Assembly: GCF_047238345.1 (NCBI RefSeq)
Contig: NZ_JBDFMQ010000001.1
Coordinates: forward strand, 1,302,001-1,366,000
DNA length: 64,000 nt
Direction: 5' to 3'
From: Shouchella sp047238345
Lineage (GTDB): Bacteria; Bacillota; Bacilli; Bacillales; Bacillaceae_D
Under the pieces are notes generated by a model. It was not told the origin of the DNA. It saw only the letters and a program-made list of their open reading frames with translations, and did not search any database. Of this stretch, positions 25,889 to 34,367 are shown in pieces (position 1 is the first letter of the stretch; every line of letters starts with the position of its first letter). The translations under genes and the position numbers were made by a program.

Positions 25889-26923
25889 TTATTCGTTGCT
25901 TTCTTCGTCGGTTGATTCTTCTTCAGAATCTGTAGGTTCATCTGTTTCTTCGTCAGTCTCTTGTCCATCTTCCTCAACCGGCTGTTCTTCTGGTGCAGGT
26001 TGATTGGCTTGAGCTCGAATCTGCTCAATAAAGTCTTGGAAGAATTCGTCTTCAATCGTAATTTCATTTTCATCAAGAAGATCAACAATAACTGTCAAGA
26101 AGTCTCGTCCATTTTCTTCGATATAGGCACGCTCTACAGCCATGTTCGCAGCTTCTGGTAATTCTTCATATTCCATTGCTTCGTCCGTTTTTTCAATGAT
26201 ATGGTAGCCAAAACCAGATTCAACAGGCTCGCTTGTCGTTTCGCCAACTTCTAAATCAAATGCGGCTTCTGCGAACGCTTCATCCATGTCTGCGCGTGTA
26301 AAGAAACCAAGGTCACCACCTGTAGCGGCTGTTCCGTCTGTACCATGTTCTTCAGCTAGTTCGGCAAAGTCAGCACCGTCATTTAATTCATCAATAATCT
26401 CATTTGCAAGGTCTTCTTCTTCCACAATGATATGGCGTGCTTCTACTTGCTCGTATAAATCACGATTGTCTTCAAAATAAGCAACTAGATCTTCTTCGCC
26501 ATAGTCGAGATCTTGTGATTGAAGTTCGATTAACGTGAGTTCTGGGATAATTAAATTATCAACCATATCATCGCGATCCTCAAGACCAAGGTTTGTTGTT
26601 ACTAATTCTACAAGCTCTTCTTCAGAGGTAACGCCAAATTCTTCTTGCAGGGTCGCAATCATTGTTTCAATTTGTTCTTCTGAAAACTCCATGTCTTCTC
26701 CTGCCATTGCTAATAATTGCTCCGTTAAGTTCGAGAAGAAGGCGTTTTGTAAAGCGCCTGATGCTTGCTGATTCATTTTCAGATCGTCAAATAACTCTTC
26801 TTGCGTAATGTTTTCTCCGCCTTCAATTGATGCAATGGTCGTTCCATTTCCATCATCGTTATTGCACGCTGCTAGTGTAGTCAGCGCAATAGCTCCGAAC
26901 CCAGCGAGTAAATATTTTTTCAT
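25889..26923 (-). CDS. prsA: Foldase lipoprotein PrsA (parvulin peptidyl-prolyl isomerase)
   Basis: The 344-residue protein starts with a lipoprotein signal peptide (lipobox LAAC, Cys 20). An N-terminal chaperone segment, a parvulin domain (ARHIIVEEE to GFGYHIIEKTD, about 162-251) and a C-terminal chaperone helix follow. PrsA is anchored outside the membrane and folds secreted proteins and penicillin-binding proteins. B. subtilis PrsA is about 292 residues. The extra length here is mostly a Glu/Asp-rich C-terminal tail (last 40 or so residues). The strongly acidic composition throughout suits an alkaliphile. Confidence 0.95.
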   Translation of the reverse strand: MKKYLLAGFGAIALTTLAACNNDDGNGTTIASIEGGENITQEELFDDLKMNQQASGALQNAFFSNLTEQLLAMAGEDMEFSEEQIETMIATLQEEFGVTSEEELVELVTTNLGLEDRDDMVDNLIIPELTLIELQSQDLDYGEEDLVAYFEDNRDLYEQVEARHIIVEEEDLANEIIDELNDGADFAELAEEHGTDGTAATGGDLGFFTRADMDEAFAEAAFDLEVGETTSEPVESGFGYHIIEKTDEAMEYEELPEAANMAVERAYIEENGRDFLTVIVDLLDENEITIEDEFFQDFIEQIRAQANQPAPEEQPVEEDGQETDEETDEPTDSEEESTDEESNE

Positions 26924-26950
26924 TTTAACACTCCTTGAAGAGATCTATTA

Positions 26951-26979
26951 TCATTAGCATATCTTATACACAAGGTCAA
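26951..26979 (-). promoter_or_regulatory. Promoter of prsA
   Basis: On the minus strand TTGACC is separated by 17 bases from TAATGA. A TG one base before the -10 (TGCTAATGA) makes it an extended -10 promoter. It lies 28 bases upstream of the prsA start. Confidence 0.5.
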
Positions 26980-27262
26980 CTAGTTAGATTACCCAGTTTT
27001 TTCTTGCACAAAACTTACTATATCATAAAAAAAAACACACAACAATTGCATGATTTCTAAGGAAATTAGGTCATCCGCCCAGTACCCATAATTGGTTTTT
27101 GCATAGGATATGGTAACAAAGCACAAAGAAAGCTCTAAAGCCTTAGGGCGTAAGGGTTGAGCGAGTTGTGAGCATTGCTTCGAGGTCCTGAAATAAGAAG
27201 AATGCCACACTTGATGTGCTTTCTATAAAAAAATGTGAAATCTTCAAAGGAGGAAACGTTAC
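26980..27262. other. Intergenic region without a convincing gene
   Basis: Between the prsA promoter and the YjcZ-type gene there is about 280 bases. A 73-codon minus-strand frame (26989-27210) has no ribosome-binding site and no recognisable family, so I do not call it. The plus-strand gene at 27263 presumably has its sporulation promoter in the last 60 bases, but I could not identify one with confidence. Confidence 0.4.
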
Positions 27263-27358
27263 ATGAGTTACGCAGGCGGAGGATACAATAGTGGGTTTGC
27301 ATTAATTGTGGTTTTATTCATTTTATTGGTGATTATCGGGGCTTCTTGGATCTGCTAA
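27263..27358 (+). CDS. YjcZ-family sporulation peptide (31 residues)
   Basis: An ATG after AAAGGAGGAAACG opens a 31-codon frame. The N-terminal part is MSYAGGGYNSGFA. A hydrophobic helix LIVVLFILLVIIGAS and a short end WIC follow. This is the typical YjcZ/SscA-like tiny membrane peptide found in spore formers, which often has MSYGGG...FALIVVLFILLIIVG. Some members are needed for spore coat assembly. Two small hairpins follow. Confidence 0.88.
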   Translation: MSYAGGGYNSGFALIVVLFILLVIIGASWIC

Positions 27359-27413
27359 TCACTAGAGGTGTAGCCAACAACAAGTGAAGAAATGGTCCAA
27401 TTCATCGGACCTT

Positions 27414-27442
27414 AGCTTGCCGACTATGTCGGTGAGCTTTTT
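27414..27442 (+). terminator. Terminator after the YjcZ-type gene
   Basis: AGCTTGCCGAC pairs with GTCGGTGAGCT (two central G-T or mismatched positions), followed by TTTTT. A smaller hairpin GGTCC/GGACC precedes it. Confidence 0.7.
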
Positions 27443-27555
27443 CTATTTGTTTCTGTACAATTTTTTTGAGAAAATAAAAACAGAAACAGTTGAAAAGAAA
27501 AGAAACGGGGTATAGAAAGAGAAGTAAACTTATACATAGAAGTGGGTGGAGTTCC

Positions 27556-28146
27556 ATGAGTCGTTTAACAAAAAATAGACGTTTTTATAAAATAGGATTC
27601 TTTCTTGTACTTGGTCTACTCCTTGCCTTAATTGGATTGCTTATTTTTGGTGCAGTGAGGCTATTTGGAGATGTAGACAGACAAGCACCAGAGCGAGCAG
27701 GCACAGATAGTGCAAACGAGGAGATCGTCAGCTTTCAAATGGATATCGAACAAGCCAATGTCTTACTGAACGACATGCTTGCGGATGATGATGTACCGTT
27801 TGATTTTTATCTTGCTGAGGACGGTGTGTATTTAGAGGGGGAAGTTGATGCTGTACTTTCAACAATTGATTTATCGATGCGATTTGATCCAAGTGTTCAA
27901 GAGGACGGTAGCCTTATGCTTGAAGCGAATAGTCTCTCAGCCGGATTTCTTTCCGTTTCCCCGGAAAACGCACTGCGAATGTTTAATCAATTAGCTGACT
28001 TACCAAATTGGATTTATCTTTACCCAGAAGAAGAGCACATCATCATTGATTTACGAGAGATTGAAGAATTAGAGCCATTCGGCCTACGGTTTAATGAACT
28101 TAACTTAGCGGCTAGTGAAATTAATGTATCGCTCGTGCGCCAATAA
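27556..28146 (+). CDS. YpmS-like membrane-anchored protein (DUF2140 type)
   Basis: The 196-residue protein has one N-terminal membrane helix (about 13-37) and an extracytoplasmic domain that is very acidic. Conserved-looking segments include the ANVLLNDML block and PFDFYLAEDGVYLEGE, and LPNWIYLYPEEEHIIIDL towards the end. The layout and length fit the YpmS/DUF2140 family (about 187 residues); function unknown. I chose ATG 27556 because GGGTGGAGTTCC precedes it and the upstream extension to 27490 is Arg/Lys-rich and site-less. Confidence 0.65.
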   Translation: MSRLTKNRRFYKIGFFLVLGLLLALIGLLIFGAVRLFGDVDRQAPERAGTDSANEEIVSFQMDIEQANVLLNDMLADDDVPFDFYLAEDGVYLEGEVDAVLSTIDLSMRFDPSVQEDGSLMLEANSLSAGFLSVSPENALRMFNQLADLPNWIYLYPEEEHIIIDLREIEELEPFGLRFNELNLAASEINVSLVRQ

Positions 28147-28151
28147 AGACG

Positions 28152-28194
28152 AAAAATCTTTATGAAGGAGACACCTCTTTCATAAAGATTTTTT
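28152..28194. terminator. Bidirectional terminator between the YpmS-like gene and scoC
   Basis: AAATCTTTATGAA pairs with TTCATAAAGATTT, with T6 on the plus strand and A5 (T5 on the minus) on the other side. Confidence 0.85.
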
Positions 28195-28214
28195 AGGTTG
28201 ATAAGATTTCGTTG

Positions 28215-28736
28215 TCATTTGGTCGATTCCAATTGTTTGTTGTAGCTTGGCTCTTCATGAAACTGGCGAATAAAATCATCATCATACAAGTGACGCACGA
28301 TGGATACCAGCTCTGAAAATTCTGGGAATCGGCCATAGATCTCTTTAATTGGTAAAGAGCCTTGATAGACGTTAAACGTTTGTTCGTTAAAGACACGCAT
28401 CGTTTCATGCAACAACGCTTGGCCTTCTTTTGTTAAACAAACATAGGTATTGCGTTTATCCTCTTGTTTTTTAGAAAACGAGAGGAGACCTCGTTTTTCT
28501 AACTTTTTGGAAAAGTTAAAAGCGGTTGATACATGCATGGCACCGTAGGAGGCAATATCTGATATGGAAGCACCGTCAAACTGATCGGCGATCCATAAGA
28601 TATGATGTTCATTTAAGTTTAAATGAAATGGTTTAATCCAATTTTGCCAGTCTTTTTCAACTGATTTCCACATCGCTTTACTCAATACCGCAAGCTTGTA
28701 GCTATAATACATTGAATGTTTAGCATGAGGGTCCAT
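28215..28736 (-). CDS. scoC: MarR-family repressor ScoC (Hpr)
   Basis: The 173-residue protein has a winged helix-turn-helix core. Stretches LNEHHILWIA, GASISDIA, MHVSTAFNFSKKLE and DKRNTYV are nearly those of B. subtilis Hpr/ScoC. That protein represses extracellular protease genes and sporulation genes and is a transition-state regulator. The B. subtilis protein is about 203 residues; the charged C-terminal tail is missing here. Start at 28736 is spaced seven bases from GGAGG. The ATG six bases upstream is too close. It follows serC on the same strand; ScoC sits near serC and hit in B. subtilis too. Confidence 0.88.
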   Translation of the reverse strand: MDPHAKHSMYYSYKLAVLSKAMWKSVEKDWQNWIKPFHLNLNEHHILWIADQFDGASISDIASYGAMHVSTAFNFSKKLEKRGLLSFSKKQEDKRNTYVCLTKEGQALLHETMRVFNEQTFNVYQGSLPIKEIYGRFPEFSELVSIVRHLYDDDFIRQFHEEPSYNKQLESTK

Positions 28737-28780
28737 ATCCATTCCTCCATCGATTAGTAGTGTAAGGTTATATACAGGTG

Positions 28781-29857
28781 TTACATATGTTTTTTTCTGA
28801 AGGAATCCATAAATGCTGCAAGGGCATTGCAAGATGCTAACGGTACTGCATTATAGATGGATGCACGAATGCCACCAACTAAACGATGGCCTCCTAAGCC
28901 AATAAATCCTGCTTGTTCAGCTTCTTGTAAAAAGGTTTTTTCTAACTCTGGAGTAGCAAGGTTAAACGTGACATTCATGGTTGACCGCGCTTCAGGTTGA
29001 GCGTGTCCACTATAGAATTCGTTGCTTTGGTCAATTGCATCGTAAAGGACGGAAGCTTTCGCTTGGTTCCGTGCTTCAATAACAGATAGGCCACCTTCGT
29101 TTTCAATCCATTCAAGTACGAGGTTGAGCATATAAATCGAGAAGACAGGAGGTGTGTTATACATTGATTGACTGTCTGCAAAAGTTTGATAAGACAGCAT
29201 AGGCGAAAGGTCTCCATGAGCTTGTTTTAAGAAAGAATCTTTAACAATGGCAATGGTAACACCTGCTGGTCCAAGGTTTTTCTGCGCACCGGCATAAATT
29301 AAATCAAATGCATTATAGTCAATGGAACGAGAAAGAATATCGCTCGACATATCACAAACAAGGGGGAGTTTTTGATGTGGGAACGTGTTCCACTGTGTCC
29401 CGTATATCGTATTGTTTGATGTTATATGTAAATAGGAATTTTCCTCATTGTACGATAGCTCATCTGGTGAAGGAATGGTTGAATAGCTCGTTTCTTTAGC
29501 CTGAGATTGTATGTCTATAGTCCCGAAACGTTGCGCTTCCTTCGCTGCTTTTTCTGACCAAACCCCTGTTAACACATAACTGGATTGATTATTTAGAAAA
29601 TTCATCGGGACCATTGAAAATTGAAGATTTGCTCCCCCTTGAAAAAACAAAACATGTGTATCTTCCTCTAAATTCATCAACGACTTCAGCCTTGAAACCG
29701 CACTAAAGTGAACCTTTTCATACGCTTTTGATCGATGACTCATTTCCATAATCGATACGTTAGAGTCATCAAAATTGAGTAATTCTGCTTGTGCTTTTTT
29801 TAGTGCTTCTTGAGGCAAAGCGGCAGGTCCAGCACTAAAGTTATGGATAGTTTTCAT
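28781..29857 (-). CDS. serC: Phosphoserine aminotransferase SerC
   Basis: The 358-residue PLP enzyme has FSAGPAALP at the N terminus, MEMSHRSKAYEKVH, FFQGGANLQFSMVP and the PLP lysine in YAGAQKNLGPAGV, and it ends GGIRASIYNAVPL. It makes 3-phosphoserine from 3-phosphohydroxypyruvate in serine biosynthesis. A terminator separates it from hit upstream. It reads toward scoC with a 44-base gap, so some read-through into scoC is possible. Confidence 0.96.
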   Translation of the reverse strand: MKTIHNFSAGPAALPQEALKKAQAELLNFDDSNVSIMEMSHRSKAYEKVHFSAVSRLKSLMNLEEDTHVLFFQGGANLQFSMVPMNFLNNQSSYVLTGVWSEKAAKEAQRFGTIDIQSQAKETSYSTIPSPDELSYNEENSYLHITSNNTIYGTQWNTFPHQKLPLVCDMSSDILSRSIDYNAFDLIYAGAQKNLGPAGVTIAIVKDSFLKQAHGDLSPMLSYQTFADSQSMYNTPPVFSIYMLNLVLEWIENEGGLSVIEARNQAKASVLYDAIDQSNEFYSGHAQPEARSTMNVTFNLATPELEKTFLQEAEQAGFIGLGGHRLVGGIRASIYNAVPLASCNALAAFMDSFRKKHM

Positions 29858-29969
29858 TTCACATGACTCCCTTTATTCCTTTAACGTGTGTTTTTAGAAA
29901 TGATATCATAATTTTGACTTTTTGGGCGATAAAATCTTAAATTATTTTTATTTGAGAATAATAAATGGC

Positions 29970-29997
29970 AAAAAAAGTCGCCCAAAGGCGACTTTTG
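29970..29997 (-). terminator. Terminator of hit
   Basis: AAAAGTCGCC pairs with GGCGACTTTT around a CAAA loop. A run of A on the plus strand gives T7 in the minus-strand transcript. Confidence 0.9.
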
Positions 29998-30003
29998 TCA
30001 AAA

Positions 30004-30429
30004 TTAGTCGTTAAGAAGCTCTGTAAAGCGCTTTGTAAAGGATTCTAAGCCTTTAAGATTTTCTGGACTTGCGTCTTTTTTCCAAAGATCACTATAGATG
30101 TCTTCCTCACCGTAGCGGGGAAGAAGATGTAAATGATAGTGAAAAACACTCTGTCCAGCAGCTTGGCCGTTGTTATTTAAAACATTGACCCCGTCGCATG
30201 CGAACGCTTCTTTTAACGCTGTTGCAAGCTTAGGAACAACGGAGAACAAGTGAGCTGCGGTTTCGGAAGGCAAGTCGTAAACTGCTTCATGGTGGTGTTT
30301 TGGAATAATCAAGGTATGACCTTTTGTCACTTGTTGGATGTTATAAAAAGCTAAAATGTGTTCATCCTCATAAAGTTTTGTTGCGGGCATTTTTCCATCT
30401 TTTATCGCACAGAAAATACAGTCTGTCAT
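30004..30429 (-). CDS. hit: Histidine-triad (HIT) family nucleotide-binding protein Hit
   Basis: The 141-residue protein has a zinc-type N terminus (CIFCAIKDGKMPA) and the catalytic histidine triad in VFHYHLHLLPRY (HxHxH). HIT proteins hydrolyse nucleoside phosphoramidates and similar nucleotides. It is divergent from ecsA, the same arrangement as in B. subtilis. Confidence 0.95.
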   Translation of the reverse strand: MTDCIFCAIKDGKMPATKLYEDEHILAFYNIQQVTKGHTLIIPKHHHEAVYDLPSETAAHLFSVVPKLATALKEAFACDGVNVLNNNGQAAGQSVFHYHLHLLPRYGEEDIYSDLWKKDASPENLKGLESFTKRFTELLND

Positions 30430-30599
30430 AAAAGAACCTCCTTTGTTTCATCTTCTTCTAAAAGTGTACTCATAAAATCTGTAAGAAGCAATCAAGATGA
30501 GAACAGGAATTTGTGAAGTCTTTGGTGAATAGGTAAAGAGCTTCGGGAAGTGCTTTTCTGTTTTTTTTTTGCTAAACTACAAGAGGGAGTGATGACACG

Positions 30600-31343
30600 A
30601 TGCCTGATATGTTAGAAATTAAAGAGCTAACAGGTGGTTATACACCGAAGAAACCTGTTTTACATAATGTTTCGTTTGGCGTGAAAAAGCAAGAAATTGT
30701 AGGACTCATTGGTTTAAATGGGGCAGGGAAAAGTACGACGATTAAACATGTGCTTGGTCTAATGGATCCACAGTCTGGTGAAGTGAAAATTAATAATCTA
30801 AAGTTCTCAGATGATGCTGATCAATATCGAAAATCATTTGCGTACATACCAGAGACGCCGTTGCTATATGATGAGCTCACGTTGTGGGAGCATCTTGAAT
30901 TAACGAGCGTTGCTTATGGAATTGAAAAAAAGGAATTTGAAAAGCGTGCAGATACGTTGCTTAAAGAATTTAATATGATGAAAATGAAGAAATGGTACCC
31001 AAATCATTTCTCCAAAGGTATGAGGCAAAAGGTCATGATTATGAGTGCGTTTTTGGCGGAGCCTGAGTTATATGTCGTAGACGAACCAATTGTTGGCCTT
31101 GACCCTGTAGGGATTCAGTCATTTTTAAATTGGATCTCTGAAATGAAGAAGCAAGGTGCTGGTATTTTAATGTCAACACATATTCTTGCCACAGCAGAAC
31201 GTTACTGCGATCGCTTTGTCATTTTACATCAAGGTCAAGTCGTATTGACTGGTACCCTTGATGAGATGCGAAGCGCGATCGGAAAGAGTGATGCAACGTT
31301 AGATGACATCTATATCGAAATGACGAAGGACGAGCAAGAATGA
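30600..31343 (+). CDS. ecsA: ABC transporter ATPase EcsA
   Basis: The 247-residue ATPase has Walker A GLNGAGKST, signature FSKGMRQKVMIMSAFL and Walker B LYVVDEPIVGLDP. It pairs with the EcsB membrane protein; in B. subtilis the Ecs transporter is needed for normal protein secretion, competence and sporulation and for control of intramembrane proteolysis. It overlaps ecsB by four bases. The start ATG 30600 is eight bases after GGGAGTG. Confidence 0.95.
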   Translation: MPDMLEIKELTGGYTPKKPVLHNVSFGVKKQEIVGLIGLNGAGKSTTIKHVLGLMDPQSGEVKINNLKFSDDADQYRKSFAYIPETPLLYDELTLWEHLELTSVAYGIEKKEFEKRADTLLKEFNMMKMKKWYPNHFSKGMRQKVMIMSAFLAEPELYVVDEPIVGLDPVGIQSFLNWISEMKKQGAGILMSTHILATAERYCDRFVILHQGQVVLTGTLDEMRSAIGKSDATLDDIYIEMTKDEQE

Positions 31344-32566
31344 GACATGCCAATGAGTTATGGGAATCAAGGCGTCATCAATATTGGTCAGAAGCGAGAG
31401 GGTACTTAAAATTAATTCTTAACAGCGGATTTGTCATTTCCGTCTATTTTCTATTCATTTTTCTTACGGTCTATTACCAGCAGTTTGTCGAACAGATGCC
31501 AGCAGATTTTCCTCTAGTAACACTATTAACAGTATTGTTTACATGGCGACTAACAGCGGGTTCAATCCGAACCTTCGTTAAGCCAGCAGATATTGTTTTT
31601 TTACTACCTTATGAAACGAAATTGGCGCCATATTTTAAGCAAGCGATTAAGTATTCCGCTTTATGGCAGTCCAGCTATATTTTGCTTTTATTTATGGCTG
31701 TTGGACCAATGTTTACAGAGCGAATTGGCACGGGCATTGTCTTTTGGTTAACGCTCATTTTCCTGCTTTTGATTAAAGTGTGGAACTTACTGTGCGTGTG
31801 GGAAGAGCAGAGGCTAGTCGCTAAAGGAGAACGATATTCAAACGTGCTGCTGCGTTTGCTTGTGAACGGAGTAGCTGCTTATTTACTGTTCTCTCAAGCG
31901 CCAATCTGGTTAACGTTCGCTGTGCTAATTCTTATGATCGTGCTTTATGCAAGTTATTGGAAAGGGTTTGCGAAAAAGCACAGTTTAAAATGGGATCGAT
32001 TAATTGAAGTTGAAAACCATATGGTCATGTTTTTTTACCGTATTGCCAATGCCTTTGCCGACGTGCCACAATTACGCAATAAAGTTCGAGAGCGTACGTA
32101 TTTACAGTGGGCTGTAGGTGCTTTAGGTGGGAAAAAGAATGCTGTTTACCATTACCTATACGCTCGTACATTTATTCGAGCTAATGATTATTTAGGGACG
32201 TATGTACGTCTGGCTATTGTCGGTGGGTTATTTATTTATATCTTGCCACTCGGTTGGATGAAGCTGGCAATGGCATTACTCTTTACGCACATTACGATGA
32301 TGCAGCTTTCGACATTATCCTTCCATCATTCTGCAAGTATTTGGCTGGATTTATACCCGTTAAAGCCTGAAGAGAAGAGGCAGGCACTTACGTATCTAAC
32401 AATGCGCCTGTTATTTTTGCTTTCGGTCATCTATGGTGGGATCGCCTTAGTGACAAGCGATATTCTTTATGGAGGTATTGTGTTAATGGCCAGTGCACTA
32501 CTAGGTGTTTATGGGAGTCAAACCCTTGTTCATCGAAAAAAAGGAAAGTATCGCAGAGTCCGCTAA
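31340..32566 (+). CDS. ecsB: ABC transporter membrane subunit EcsB
   Basis: The 408-residue protein has multiple hydrophobic helices (clusters near 30-55, 60-75, 105-160, 175-210, 290-325, 355-400) and matches EcsB in size. It forms the channel part of the Ecs transporter with EcsA. The start ATG overlaps the ecsA stop. No substrate is known. Confidence 0.92.
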   Translation: MRHANELWESRRHQYWSEARGYLKLILNSGFVISVYFLFIFLTVYYQQFVEQMPADFPLVTLLTVLFTWRLTAGSIRTFVKPADIVFLLPYETKLAPYFKQAIKYSALWQSSYILLLFMAVGPMFTERIGTGIVFWLTLIFLLLIKVWNLLCVWEEQRLVAKGERYSNVLLRLLVNGVAAYLLFSQAPIWLTFAVLILMIVLYASYWKGFAKKHSLKWDRLIEVENHMVMFFYRIANAFADVPQLRNKVRERTYLQWAVGALGGKKNAVYHYLYARTFIRANDYLGTYVRLAIVGGLFIYILPLGWMKLAMALLFTHITMMQLSTLSFHHSASIWLDLYPLKPEEKRQALTYLTMRLLFLLSVIYGGIALVTSDILYGGIVLMASALLGVYGSQTLVHRKKGKYRRVR

Positions 32567-32593
32567 TACAATGTAGCGAAGGGGGCTTTTGTG

Positions 32594-33325
32594 ATGGCTG
32601 TAAATAGTGTCGAAGAAGAACTCATCATCTGGAAGCGAAAGCAGCTGAAACCTGAATCATTTGTGAAGAAAAAAGTTAGTCACTGGCAAAGTACATGGAA
32701 TATGAAAATGCCAAAAGTCTACCATCAAATCGCAACACAATGTGTAAAAACAACTGCGGAAGCGATTATTTATGGCATTAATAAAAACAATCAATTGCTA
32801 AAAAAGAAAGTGGCTTCTTCTACATTAGAAGAAGCAGACAAAAAAGCCGCTGACGTTTTTCGTTTCTATCGAAGAATGGCTTTGGCTGAAGGAATTGGCA
32901 CAGGAGCGGGTGGTTTTATTGCTGGAGCAATGGACTTTCCGCTCCTGTTGTCGTTAAAGCTAAAAGCATTATTCGATAGTGTGCACGCTTATGGATTTTC
33001 GACTAAGACAATCCATGATCGCATGTTTATTTTATTGTTATTCCAATTCAATTATGGAGATCGTGAAGAACGATTAAAGGTGTTGGCGCAAATAGAAGCC
33101 TATGTTCAAGATGAAGACATTCAACAAACGGACTGGGAGAAATTCCAACTTCAATACCGAGACACAATCGACCTACCTAAAACGTTGCAGCTTTTACCTG
33201 TTGTCGGCGCGCTTTTCGGCGGAACGGCCAATTATTATTTGCTGACAAAACTAGAGGAAAATACGATTCAGCTTTGTCGCCTTAGATGGCTAGCGGAATA
33301 TAAGAAGACCCTAACGATTGTATAA
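32594..33325 (+). CDS. ecsC: EcsC family protein
   Basis: The 243-residue protein carries the EcsC-domain pattern: an N-terminal helical region, then GIGTGAGGFIAGAMDFPLLL (about residues 98-117), and LLPVVGALFGGTANYYLLTKLE near the C terminus. It is the third gene of the ecs operon, and its function is unknown. I preferred ATG 32594 over the overlapping GTG because GAAGGGGGC is eight bases upstream. Confidence 0.92.
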   Translation: MAVNSVEEELIIWKRKQLKPESFVKKKVSHWQSTWNMKMPKVYHQIATQCVKTTAEAIIYGINKNNQLLKKKVASSTLEEADKKAADVFRFYRRMALAEGIGTGAGGFIAGAMDFPLLLSLKLKALFDSVHAYGFSTKTIHDRMFILLLFQFNYGDREERLKVLAQIEAYVQDEDIQQTDWEKFQLQYRDTIDLPKTLQLLPVVGALFGGTANYYLLTKLEENTIQLCRLRWLAEYKKTLTIV

Positions 33326-33358
33326 AAAAAGCTTAGCGACACAATGTCGATAAGCGAA

Positions 33359-33390
33359 GGCGTGTACAGAAAACGTACACGCTCTTTTTT
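33359..33390. terminator. Bidirectional terminator between ecsC and ccdA
   Basis: GCGTGTAC pairs with GTACACGC, followed by T6. Another small hairpin (GCTTA/TAAGC) precedes it. Confidence 0.8.
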
Positions 33391-34105
33391 ATTGCATCCA
33401 GTTTGGCGTATATTGTGCCATCATTGCGGCTAGAGTTGAGAAAAAACCAGTAAATAGTAGAATTCCGAGAATAATCATGACTACGCCGCTTGTTTTTTGG
33501 ATAATCGGTAAATAGCGGTTGATGCGTTTAATTTTATGTAGCGAACGCGCCCATAGTAGCCCAATGAGTAAAAAGGGAATCCCTAGCCCAATTGAATAAA
33601 CGAGTAGTAAGAAAACGCCGTTCCAAATGGTTGCCGAGGTGCTAGCTAACGTTAAAATGGCTGCTAAAACAAGGCCAATACATGGAGTCCAACCAGCTGC
33701 AAATAAAAAGCCAAATAAAAGAGATTTAGAGAAACTCGCCGCAGAATTTTGGGAAGGTTCCATACGTTTGTCTGTGAACAATGCTCGTATAGATATCAAT
33801 CCAGTCATCTGTAGTCCGAACAAAATAATGACGATTCCACCTAAACGCTCTAATAATAATTGGTTGCTAATAAAGAGTTGTCCAAGCATCGTACTAGCTA
33901 ATCCAAAGAGCATAAACACAAGGGTGAAGCCAGCAATAAAGCCGAAACTTCTTGATAAGATTACTCTTCTAGGTGCAGCAATTGCGCCGTTTGTGACGGT
34001 TGTGCCTGTTAATTGTGACAAGTAAGCAGGCATTAATGGAAAGATACAAGGTGAAAAGAAAGAAACTAAGCCTGCGAAGAAAGCAATGCTTAACGTAACT
34101 TCCAT
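33389..34105 (-). CDS. ccdA: Cytochrome c biogenesis / thiol reductant transporter CcdA
   Basis: The 238-residue protein has six predicted membrane helices. The two redox cysteines sit in SFFSPCIFPL (helix 1) and AGWTPCIGLVL (helix 4), the defining CcdA pattern. It passes electrons from cytoplasmic thioredoxin to extracytoplasmic thiol proteins for cytochrome c maturation and, in Bacillus, spore cortex formation. It is convergent with ecsC. Confidence 0.94.
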   Translation of the reverse strand: MEVTLSIAFFAGLVSFFSPCIFPLMPAYLSQLTGTTVTNGAIAAPRRVILSRSFGFIAGFTLVFMLFGLASTMLGQLFISNQLLLERLGGIVIILFGLQMTGLISIRALFTDKRMEPSQNSAASFSKSLLFGFLFAAGWTPCIGLVLAAILTLASTSATIWNGVFLLLVYSIGLGIPFLLIGLLWARSLHKIKRINRYLPIIQKTSGVVMIILGILLFTGFFSTLAAMMAQYTPNWMQ

Positions 34106-34367
34106 TTAAATCAGCCCCTTAAAACGAAGATAAAATGTTATGTACTAGTCTATGACCTTCCTAAGTGTAACATGTTTAAACAAATGAAAGCGAATGCGAT
34201 TGTATGGCTTTTTTGAACATTACGTGAGAATTGTCAAAGACCACCTAAATACCTTGTAAATTAAGCGGAAATCCCTGCGAATCCTGTCTTTTTTTTGTAT
34301 GATAAGTAAGATAGACTTGTAGTGAGTCTGTTTTTTTGTTCAGAAGACCTATAGGGGGGTCGAGCAT

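Noticed and set aside
26989..27210. 73-codon minus-strand frame upstream of prsA
   Set aside because: No ribosome-binding site, no recognisable family and an atypical composition.
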